64,000 nt of DNA from positions 3,923,501 to 3,987,500 of the forward strand of contig OU015654.1 of the NCBI GenBank assembly GCA_907165275.2, given 5' to 3'. The stretch comes from Zygaena filipendulae. Lineage: Eukaryota > Arthropoda > Insecta > Lepidoptera > Zygaenidae. A program made the position numbers and the translations under genes. Of the stretch, positions 1 to 12,200 are shown piece after piece. Within the stretch, counting starts at the first letter, position 1. Each line of letters opens with the position of its first letter. The notes under the pieces were generated by a model that was given only the letters and a program-made list of their open reading frames with translations, made no database searches and was not told the origin of the DNA.

Positions 1-274
1 TTCTTGCACCAACCTTATACGTTAAAGACGGTGAATTATCAGCAAGCTGCCATACAACAATGGATCTGTCCTCTGAACCACTCAGCACTAGCAAATTGTT
101 GGGGGAGAATGTGACGCAGGTGATATGACCGATGTGACCGTTAAGGGTGGCCTGCAGTCTGTGGGTAGAGAGTTGCCACACCCTGACCAATCCTCGGGCA
201 CACCCGCTAGCAGCAAGTTGACCATCCCGAGACACCTCCAGGCAACTAATTGGTATCAATTCACTTTGTTCCGC
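1..274 (-). CDS. NWD2-like: NWD2-like coding exon 20 (last visible WD blades)
   Basis: Residues 1176-1262. It holds two strong blades: SCLEVSRDGQLAASGCARG to VRVWQL, and GHIGHITCVTFSPNN to SGSEDRSIVVWQL. Acceptor CGTCACAG at 275-280. The exon may end at 14, where AAG|GTTGGT could be a weak donor, or may continue off the left edge. Confidence 0.88.
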
Positions 275-3200
275 CTGTGACGAAAATATATTTTTGTAAT
301 TTTTAATATACCTACGTACAATATTTTTTTATGTTGTGCTTAAAAGCTTTTAGTTAATTTTCAAAGTGGTATGATCTCCATTTAAATCAAATATATCACT
401 GAATAATTGGAAGACCACAAACAGTTACTTAAATTTGTTTTAATCGTTTCATTTTGATGACCTTTATTACAATTGGTGTTCGTTACCTGTAAAAGGGATA
501 TGTTAGTGGTTGATTTGGTTTGTCGCCTCTTCATCTGTTTGGTGGGTCGGAAATTCGTCAAGTGATCTTCCGTGTGGAACGAATAGATGGTCACTCGGTT
601 TCCACCTACAAAAATTACCGACATTTTTCTCGGTGAACTTTCTCGGTAGATACGCCAATTTTAAAGGCTAAATTGATGACTAAACTAAATCTACTTGTTT
701 TACTTGTGATATTAATTTCATAGGATATTTAGATTGTATTCAAACTAAGTTCATAGTTTGTGGGTCATCAATTAGCGTCAAAATACTTATTAAAACTAAG
801 CATTCACACTAGATGTACAATAAGCAGTTCACGGCTAAACGTTCGCTGCCTAATTCAGTCAGCGACCGATTTTCAGCAAAACGTTTCCATCCGTGGATTT
901 ACTTTTGTTAACTGCTATTATACGTTGACTTGCGGTTGCGACTATAAGTTATAGGTTAGCGACGGTACTAGATAGGCTAGTCACTGTGAGCCTAGTCTGA
1001 ACACGATTTTGTTGTCTCTTTTTTAACATTTTAGGACTTTTCTTATAACTGAAAAGTAATTTCACAGTTCAAATTTACAATTTGTACATTATTTAAATTT
1101 AGAAAACAATGGATTGCAGGTAGAAGTTAGTTCAAACGTACCAGCGGCAAGTAAGAAGTGGTCTCTATCAGCTACAGCTAAAGCGGCTAAATCATGTGCC
1201 GCCATCAAAGTGCGCAGGAGTTGTGCACTGTGCAGACTGTACACATAGACCCGCTGGTCTGCGCAGCCGACCGCCGCTCGGGACGAATCGTGACCCACGC
1301 AGAAACATTTCACCTAGATTATTATTATTATTATGATCTAAGTTGGTCTAATGAATAAATAAATAATAATAATTACTGTATTATATTTATTTACTTTAAA
1401 TTTAGGTTTTTTACAGTATAAATTTACAAAATATTGTTATTATTATTATTTGTTTTGTATGAGGGAACAGGATTACATCTTTTCACTTAAATAGTTGTAA
1501 TACAGTACAGCTAACTGCATAATAGCTCTAGTAAAAAGTAAGTGAATTCCAAGAAAATATGATTAAAGAAGTAGTAGATGAAAATTAAAGAATAATCGTA
1601 TAAAATAATGATAAAGCAAACGTTAGCAGTTACCGCAGCGATCCGAGCAATGTAACTCGGAAGTGGAAGGTCTTAAGGGCACTTACAAGAAATCAGCAGT
1701 AATTTATTTCCTCTAGCAACGAATAAGTAACAGCTAAAGCAATTTACTGTTCCCCAATTACCTCGATGTGAGGAGGGTCAAGAAGGTACAATGGAAAATA
1801 GATGTCTTATAAAAGTTTGTATAAAACAAAATAATTTTACATTTACCTAGGTACTGATTGTTGTTTTTTTTTTCTTTTTTAACGAACATTTTCGTCTCAA
1901 GACAATCCCAGAGCTAATAAAAAGCTTAGCTATAACATCTTTCCAGATATTAATCTGGAAAAGATCCCTAAAACAATGTCTTCATATTTCAACAAGGGAT
2001 TTCTTAGAGCGAAATATTTATTAATTTGAACAACGAAGAGGACACAGTGGAAAGTTAGAACATGAAAGGAAAATCAGTATACATACAAAAACAAACAAAT
2101 TTCTTTTAAACTGTTCCCCAACAATATACATTATACATACCTTTCTTATTAAAAAAACAAAACACTGTCTTTAAGAAAGATGTTAATGCCATCCATTGTC
2201 GTCTTATATTAAAGCAAAATTGGGTTTTTCTTCGTAGCTCCGGTATTGCGTGTTAGAAATACCTTTAACTACGACCCACGAGATTCCGAGGTAAGTTTAG
2301 GGAAGGATTAGGTGTTCCACAAGTTTACAGATATAGTCTTAAGGGTTTCTGTCCCAAACAGATTTGTAGATTAACTTTCATTAAATGAACAACGTGGATC
2401 AAATGTAACTAAACAAACTTACAATATGATAGTAATGAAAGTGCATAGTAAGAAATGAAATTGACTGATGTGTCATTTAAAAAATGATGTTATCTAAGAT
2501 GTTTGTGATATTTAATTTTACATCCTTACAATATATTATAAAACAAAGTACTCTGCCGCGTCTGTCTGTCTGTCTGTTCGCGATAAGCTTAAAAACTACG
2601 GAACGGATTTTGCTTCGATTTTCACCAATAGATAGAGTGATTCAAGAGTAAGGTTTATACGTATAGCTTATCCTGGAACTGCCGTGGAAACTCCGAAATT
2701 ATCGCGGGTGAAACCGTGGGAGACAGCTAGTTATCTAATATTACGTACAGGAGGCCGATCATGATATTTAATAACGCCATTACCAAAACAAAACTGTAAT
2801 AATTTAAAATGTTAAAATAATATTTTTGATAATATGAGAATCTTAAATATTAATTATAATAATAATAATAACAATCCACTTCACAACACACAGATCTACT
2901 TGATCCAACTAAGCTTGTGTCGTGGAAACCAGCAAACATGGTATATACTACATATTATTACATCGCTCTCGCACCGCAAGAGTAGAAACCGAATATATTA
3001 GTAAATACTAAATAGTAACTACCAATGTATCAACATCACGTAATATTGGAGACTTCGTTGGTTAGTGTAATATCATTGTTTTCATAATGTATAAGTAATA
3101 TAGATAAAACCTTTTGTCTTTCCGAATACACAAATAATGCAGACTGGAAAATGGAACCCTGTGTTCATCACACAAAGTTCACCCCCACCGGGAATCGAAC

Positions 3201-6200
3201 CCGGAACCCCTTGATTAGCGGGCAGGCATGATCGATGATACGACGATCCGATTGGTGACCAACTGCGCCAATCGGGTCGTCGTATCAAATGTGGAGAACA
3301 TTGCTGTGAGCGATAAGACACCTGATTAATTGTTTCTATTATGATGTTAAATTAAATCTAAAAAAATAATATGACGAGTTGATGAAAGTAACTTGAGGTA
3401 GAACAAGACGCAAACATCTAATACAAAGACTCACTTTAGCTTTGTGCCGTTTCAGCATATGCAGATACGTTCCAGTGATGAAAGTCCTCAAATGTAATTC
3501 GTTTTCTCCTTGTAACGTGATGAGAAATACGTTGTCGTCAGTGACATCCATAGCGTGAACTGGAACACCAGCGTTCACCGTGCTGAGCAGAGTGAAGTTG
3601 TCTACGTTCCAAGTGCAGACTGTGCCGTCTTGAGAGCACGTCACTAATATCTCGCCATCTTGGATCACTTTGACACCTGTCACTGACCCGCGATGGTGGT
3701 CAAGCTTGGTCACCTGTTGTACCATTTGGTTTATGGAGGTAAATAAGATGACAATGCAAACAATCTAAAAAGGAATTTATGTCGACGACAGTCCCCCGAA
3801 GATATTTAACGAAACCCAAGACTTGCACGGAAACTCAAATTTGAATTTCACTAGGTAGGTACATAAAAATCGTGAAGAAATTCTCTCACCAGTGCTCCAT
3901 CAACCAATGACGTGACGATGACAGCGGAGTCTTCTCCTCCACTGATGACCAGAGATCGGTTCACAATAGCAGCGACGCAAAGTACAGGCGCTATGTGCTC
4001 TCTATACGTGAAATGAGAAATTTTTATCAGTCATAAAACTCTTGAGGCTAGTAGGTAGGTGATATAAATACAAATGATATAAATTCGGTTGTTTTCATTC
4101 GTACTTCAAGAGGATGAATAATACATCACAATTTGTATGCTTACGACTATTTCAGCAGCAGGGATGTCCCTGCAGCGATTTCATAAAATACGCATGATGT
4201 CGAAGTATATGATAAAAAAAATCTATTTAGTCCGTCAGTTAGACAATAAAAAATAATAGACACGTACATATATTTCGCTTTTTTAAACTACTGAAAAAAT
4301 ACTTTTTTTACGCAATAAAGTTTAGGAGTGGGCTCGTGACGTCATAACTAAGTATAAAGTGTAGGTATTGAAGGCGCGACGTCACGCGAAATTTCGACTC
4401 AATCGCCATTATTTTTTGATAACGTAACGAAACAAAAAATACGTGTACTATATCTTTTATTTATCTACTCGACGGGCAAAAAACTAAAATTTAGTCATCT
4501 AGCACATTTTAGGATTTAACAGTCAAATAGCGTGAACAACTGAACACATGGAACGTGGCGCCCGGAAAAACAAAGGTATGTTCATTATGATGCTACGAAC
4601 CAATTAATGTCAAGTAAATAAAGATTTCTGTCAACATTCTGCCGTTATTGATATTATTTCACATTATTTTGATATTCTTGAAATTTTAATTTTCTACACA
4701 CTACAAACTTTCATCTGTCCTGGGCCCTTATTCACTATGACCATAACACGCCGCGTTAAGATAAGACGCCGCAAAAACTGTCTTTCCCTTGTAATCAAAG
4801 AAGTTTTACTCCAAAAAAATACATTTACAACGTTTCTTATGGCATAAAGAATAATAATTTCTAATATTTTGGTATCAAGAATGTTTGGAAATGCGTTTTT
4901 GGGACGCGCGTTATGGGCAAGGAATGTTGTTGGTCATAGTGAGTAAGGGCCCTGTTCAATGTACATGTAACAAACGTGTTCCTACCTATAATATGTATGT
5001 GAAACGCATCTATCATCTTCATGACTTCAACTGGACGCAGATAAGCAATAACATGTTAATCCACAATGTTAAGTTATTGATTCAGGACGCTTTATTGAGC
5101 GTTATAAAACGTTTTATAATTATGTATTTACCTTATTATATTGTTTAAATACCAACAAAATGTTAAACATAAAAAAATGTTGAAAAAAAATGACGCTGCG
5201 ATTTTAAAACACGATTTACTCAAAAATTCTCCAATGTGGGTTAACACACTATTGTTTATCTATGTCCAACTATATGTAAGTATAAGTATATGTAAGTACA
5301 CGTCATAATCTCTTAACCCTTATTTGGAATTTGTAATATTACACTATATTACGTTTACTTCGAAGCAAGCAAACAAAATAATTTACTTATGTGGGTGAAA
5401 CCATTATACATTAATAGCTTAATTAATATGTACTATTATTACAGCAAGAATTTCTAGCATTTGAAGCCAATTAAATGAAGTATTTCATATAAATTTGCGG
5501 CGTCTATACAAACTTTGGTTGGTTTTATGTTTGTTCATGCTGCAAATTGTGCTTCATCAATAAAATGTTATATCGTATCAAATATTAAACTTATAAAATC
5601 GAACTGGCTGTAATCCGAAATCCCTCGAACCAATTTTCGTAAATCGGATTTGGAAACTTGAGTTTATAATACAAAATTCATTGTTTGGTCAACTTCGTGT
5701 GTTTGTTAGTAAGCTGCTTAGTTTATTACGGAGTTCTAACGCCCCAAAGTGTAAACAACGACGACAATTTTATCATATTACCTAACACATTGATTTTAGC
5801 GAATAAATAACTAATTAATTATATGGGTGTAAATTAAGAAACCGTGTCGGCAATTATGACTAGTAATGCAAAGGAGTAGGTAGGTATTGCTTATATTGTT
5901 AAAAAAATAATTAAACAGATCAATACACAGACAGACCGATAAAAATACAACCTACTTGTGTCAATTCGTTTCGTTTAAAAAGTTACACTCTAACTCGACC
6001 TTGAAATTTTAATTTCATCGCGTGTTGCTTCAAAGTAAATAGGTATTAGGTACTCATTTCACCGATCCATTGGTGAATTAACCAATTAAAACAAAAGAAA
6101 ATCTTTAGAAGTTAGTAGACACGAGCACGACATGGAAACGCAATAAATATCACTCACAGGATCTTAGTTTTGACGGCTAACGTGTGAAGGTCCCACACCA

Positions 6201-9200
6201 CGACAGTGGTGTCCTCAGAGCCGGTGAGAAGGTACTGAGACTCGCGCGTCACGCACATGCACAGTATCCTGCCCGAATGACCTGCACATATCGTAGATAC
6301 CATCAATATCAAGGAAATGGAAACTTAGCCAAAGAATAATAACTATTATTACGTTAAGAAGCGACACTATCCACTTCGTTGCGGTGAGCTTAGAGGTGAT
6401 AGCGAAATAGGCCGTTACCGCTGTACCTATCTATGTATGTTGGAAAATATCAACTTTGAATTTCGAACTCCTCCGTCGCTCGTCGACGAGTGCGGACAAG
6501 TCGGCAGCCTGTAGTAGTAGTGGGGGAATTGGTTAAGTTGCAAAAGTTTGCCGCTCTTCATATTTGGAATAGATTATTATCATAACGAAAACCGAAAAGA
6601 GATATTGATTAAAGTACTACATCGCCTAGTAATAATAGAAGCTGCTGGGAAACTTCGAATGAAGAATTTCTGCCTACGTAAAACACGATTATATCAGTAT
6701 TTCACTAAAGAAAATACAAAAGGCAAAGCGTGACTATAATTGAATTAAAAGTAATTATGGTTAACCGAGAACGCTGTAAGGGGCGGAAGGCACCTGCGTT
6801 AGGGCAGAGTTAACACTACCGCCGTCACAAGCTCGCTCTTGTCTGTTCTCTCTAATTAGAACTCGCGTGAACAAAAACATTTGGTTAATACGTTGAGTTT
6901 AACACCACTGATAAAGTTTCGCTACCAGAGATGTGCCACCAAAATTATTATATGTTATAAAGCATTTACGTCCAAATTACAGTATCAATTCAAACATAAT
7001 ACATATAAACAACCAGTTACGTAGCGAAGGAAATTATCGTTAGGAAGCCCGAAGTCGTATTGTAACACGAAATTCGAAAGCTTGTGTGAGCTCGATTTAG
7101 CACTAGACCTACGGCGTGGTGGAATATCGCCCACAAACCCTTAGTGGGGTAGGCCTGAGCTAGCAATGGCAACATTAAAGGCTTACTCTATGTTATGTTA
7201 CCCTTATAACTTTATACTTCTAGTTACGTAATTACAGATACACAATACAGATATTAAACTGTTCGAAACTCACGAGGGTCAAGTGTGACAAACCTTTGAA
7301 AGTGTGTACTTTGGAGTTGCTCATGACGTGCCAGAGCTGCGGGTCTCCGCTGGAGGGTGCAAGCACCAAGTGTTGACCGGATGGTGCTAACTGCAGCAGC
7401 TTCGCACTTGCGCCGGGAGTGGAACCCCCTACCGACACCACCCGCACCGTCGACGCTATAGGCGGTTGGAGCCTAAACAACGATCAAGTTTATAAGTTGG
7501 ACCAATGTTGACTAATTCTTTTTTAGCCCGTCTTTTACTTTTTTTACGTAATCAAAAAATAACGGCGATACATTAAGTTGAAATTTCGCGTGACGTCACT
7601 ATCCGGACAGTTTGTATCGCGGTTTTACCGGTTAGTGACGTCACGACCTCCTCACCCTAAACTTTAATGCGCTCTATCTTTGTATATTTTCTAACTGACG
7701 GACTAATTAGAATTTTGATTTTCAAAAGTAGTCAACATCCCCATTATATTGGCCCATGGTTTAAACAAATAGAGAACGTGTGCATCACAGCGGTGAACCA
7801 TTTTTTTGATAAAATGAAATCAGAATAATATTTTAGATATTAACTAACGTCAAAATTTTATGCTTATGTGATTTCCTAGTGTGAAAAAATGAGAAAATTT
7901 TAGTGTTTTACCTAGCCGACTGTATCGAAAGTAAAGAGATTAATCCTAACGAATTTCGTAGTAGGTATACATTATTGGCTCTTTTAACCTTTTGAGATAA
8001 TTAAGGTAGAGTTCGTTTAAAACCGAAACTCAGTTTGTCAATTGTTACTATCCGTAGAGATAATTTCAGATCATTAGTGGCGGACTGCTGAATTCGCTGA
8101 AATGAATGGTGAATAACAACGTCGTGAGTCGTGTTGCTTGCGGTGAGAACGGCCCCCCTTCGCCTCATCCCAGCGGGTAGCTAATGGCATAGATAAACAG
8201 AACGATCGGCAAACGAGCACCAACTGTTAATTAACACAGAACTGGGCGAAAGCTTTAACGCAACGAATTACGTACCTAACTAGTAACTACACATCTACAA
8301 TGTGGTTAGCCGATAAGTTCTGGGTACTTTTTTGTACATACTTATTACCATTTAGGAAGCCAAACAGAGCTTATCATTATGTGGTGGATCAACTCTGTAG
8401 TCTGTAGGTGCGGAAATAAATAAGACTGCTTTTGTTTTCTAGTTTAAATTAGATGTCATGGAAAAGAGCTATTATTTTTTTTTGCGAAATCACGGTTAGT
8501 GTCAATTAGGGAAATAGTGAGGGTAATGGTTATAAGTTCCACATATAAAAAGATAACCTTATATTAAAATTATACAATGTCATAAAATCTCTATTTTATG
8601 TCTAAAATATCCGTAACCTTCCAATTGGATAAAATTCCGTCAAGCAGGTAAACCGTCCAACTAGTGACAAGGTAAAAAGTATCTATTGATAAACTTCGTT
8701 CATTGACACACAAAAGTGAAATAAATATCACTAAAATGTCCTTTTTATTTGCCAATAATTCTTGGTTTATATTGGAAAGTAAAGTAAGTGGAAAAGTGGA
8801 ATGGCTAGTGGCGCTCGGGTTTCATTCATTTCCCACAAGTGCTTCGGTTGGTCTGCGGCGTTTGGTCCGCAAATTGAATTAGAAAAGTGATATCAACTAT
8901 AGGGTACCCTTAAGGGCAAGTAGGTCATTGATTCTGTGTCTGTACCTTTGTTATTATTGGCTCATTTGAACCTATCACTCACAAGCACCACTATTTGAGG
9001 TGTGTTCGAAATTCGGCCTTTATTTTGTGGGTTCAACACCAAACAAACCGCTCCTAAGTAAACGCTGCTAAGTTATTTGGTCTGAACGCACGCGGTATAG
9101 GTCTACAGTTATCGATTTTCGGGTAATTCGTTTCATTATTAAATGTTTGTCGCTTGGTTGTTATTTACTCAGGTCTATACATGAGTCCATTCTAACAAAA

Positions 9201-12200
9201 TTCGTTTAACAATCACGAAATCTAGTATCAGCAGGCCAATTATGTAACTTTTGTTGCTATCATATTTCAGTTTCAATCAGAAAAATAGCGATTGTTTAAT
9301 TAATTAATCATGTTTAGGCAGCTTCAACTTTCGAAGTATGTTTATTTTGGTTGCTAGATATCGTAGGTATCCAAACGTGCATATTGTAACCACATAGCTG
9401 TCATGATTTTGATTGCAATCGAAAAATGATAGAAACATACATAAGTTACATAATAGCCTTTCAGAATCTTATGATATCTTAGAGCGGATTTTAATCAAGA
9501 AGATGGCATAAACGTAACATATACTGAACAAAAATCTTTCACTTAACGGGAGGTGAGGTAACATATTCCCTCAGCGGAGGGCCACGTCATTGTTCACAAA
9601 TCACAACAAAGAAAATACGCCCACATGTAACACAAACTTTTTGTCAATACACGGCCGGGTAGGAGCCATGCTCTCCTACTTTTGGCAGACGGGATCGTCC
9701 GTTAATGGCGTCTCCTTTGATAAAATACTTTAATTATAAATACTCACCATCCATTTAGTGGAACGAGAAGTGGTTTGTCGTAACCATCACACCACGCCAT
9801 AGCGGAGGTGACCAGAGTAGCTAAAAGTCCTCGCCTTGCCACAGCAGGTCGAAGCCATGCTATTATCTATACAAAAAAATAATATTTTTCAATACTTCTT
9901 TAGTGAAGATTGACTTTTGAACATTCAAAATATATCCTACTATACATATGTATACTATAAATATGAGGATGTTTGCATCTTCGTAACTCTGTCATGCATA
10001 AACCGCTGAATGGTCGGGTACACGGAATATGTTCTGGATCTAATAGAGATACTTGTTATGCCGAAATCTCAGAGAGAATTTCAAAGTTGTGAAACCATGG
10101 GGTACAGTGTGTGTGTGCCAGTGTGAAAAAAAGCTCCCTTTATAAAGCAGCAAAACCCTTTACCTACATTTGAAGGATATTTTTGCAATACGTCCAAAGC
10201 AATAAAGTCGAATGGAATAAACATGTAACATAAAGAACATTATGAAGTCGTATTTGGAAACGTGTTCTCGTTTCATAGTCCATTGAATCGCACAAGGCGG
10301 CGTTTCGCGCCTGCGACGACAAAAATAAACGTTTGTAGGAACATTCAGCTTATTTGACACGAAATGTCTGCCAAATATATAGGTCGACGTCCAAGACGGA
10401 CATCTACTCTAGGTATAGGTATGCACATAATATCTAAAGTTCTTCTATAATTAAGGCGTCTGTGGCGATTAATCGCATTATTTTTGGAAATGACAATGTT
10501 TTAGTAATAAAAGTATCTAACACTTACAAGTAAGACAACGTTGCGTTAACGGTTAAATTAGTTGTGGCAAGTGAAACACCAGTGACAATTTTAGATTGTT
10601 AATTTGTTACAATTTGTTACCAAAGATAAAACACGTTTCTCACACGATAAATAGTTTCCCAGAATTCCTGCGGGATCTCCTGAATTAACGCGAATGAAAC
10701 CGTGGAGAATATGTAGTAAAAAATAAATATTAAAGTTAACATAATTCTTTACAGCAAAATTAATTTTGTCGAGTTTCAACAGAGGCTTATTTTAAACCCG
10801 TTATAGGATTTTCATGGCTTTCGCTGTCATTAAGGCTTTGCGATGTAACGTCGAATGACAGTCAGCTTAAAGTGGATAAAAGTGACTAGCGCAGCAGGTT
10901 TTACTGTTTCAGAACGAATGAAATCACCCTAACCGATAACAGAGTAAGATGATTATTAACATTTTTCTGTTAGAAAAGGTGTTATTGATCACGTTCGATT
11001 TAAAAAAATCGAAATACCTACTGAATTTTATTAGAATTATTTTGTACCTACTGTTTCCGCAGTTTCACAAGCGATACTTTGGAAGTTCCTGGGAATTCCA
11101 AGAAAAAAAGTAACCTATGTCCTTCTATATACGCCTGACAACGTGTAGAGTCGTTCGGGTCAAGTGCGCGCACTTTACTGTTTTCAGCCTCACTGTGCAG
11201 AACTAAAGCAGAATTTGGGAAATAAAGTTATTGTTTCGAAAAGAATATTTATTAGGCTATAAATTGAAATAAAACATAAAACATCATGTTCCATAATTAA
11301 CAAAAAAAATCAACATTTTGATAATAAGTCGGAATGCGGACACTTGACCCATATTGCGGGTAAGTGTGCGTACACCTGTGGGGCAAGTAGACGCAATAGG
11401 GTAAGTGAGCGCATTCAATAACTAATCAACTTATAACATAGAAAAACTGAAATAAACTTAGATTATCGAACAAAAAATATAAAGGCATTTTAACGAAGTA
11501 TTTTTTTTTAATTTAGTTTTCTTTTAAAATCAGTCAAAAGTATCTTAAAATCTAAAATTTTGTCTTGGCGATTTGTTGTTCAGTAACTGGAGTAAGTTCA
11601 AGTATTTTTTTCTCATATTTTTGAGGCATGACGATAATCACTAAAACAAAATAAGAATAAATAAGCAGGTATTCTTCAAAAAACATTTTAACCAAAAAGT
11701 ACATAAATATTTATACTAGTATATTTATACATATACTACATATACTAGTGTGCACATGCGCACACTTACCCGCGCACACTTTACCTAGAAAGCCATATAT
11801 CAAACAAATGGCTGCCGATTCCTAAACATTCAACTGAACCTCTAATCATGGTTTAAAATCGAAAAAAGAATATGCATTTGATATACGAAAGAGTAACTTA
11901 CCGTCATCACATAACAGTTTTAGAAGTATCAGTGTTTTCCAAAACGCTAAAAAGTTTAAAGTAAATCAACGAAAATAGTTTTTTGGAAATTACTAACAGA
12001 CAGCATGTAGTGCGGCGCTCGGGCATGTCGCAACTAATTCACCATATCGGCCCCATTGATTGACCAAAACCAACCCCTCGCCTCCCGCAACCCATTCCGG
12101 AGATACAGGCAGTGCGCTCGCTTACCCACTGCGCTCAGTTACCCCGTACGACTCTACCAACGCAAAATTTCACGGTGAAAGGCTGAGCTTTTAAGTAGTG

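Larger units (their letters stand above)
1314..3434 (-). other. Intron 17
   Basis: Contains the Helitron-like copy at 2533, the SINE tail at 2875 and the SINE head at 3100. The stretch 1321-2530 shows only AT-rich sequence with TTA/ATT runs. Confidence 0.6.
4002..6157 (-). other. Intron 15
   Basis: Holds MITE copy A (4160-4500) and the 235-bp MITE (5033-5267). The rest, 5270-6157, shows nothing I can identify. Confidence 0.6.
7473..9747 (-). other. Intron 13
   Basis: MITE copy B lies near the exon 14 acceptor and the P-like MITE is at 9241-9451. The stretch 7750-9240 shows nothing identifiable except TTATTTGGTCTGAACG (9074-9089), which echoes the P-like element. Confidence 0.55.

Noticed and set aside
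3181..3290. tRNA gene on the minus strand
   Set aside because: A and B boxes are present, but spacing is too long, no cloverleaf forms, and the downstream body is shared with other repeat copies. It is a SINE.
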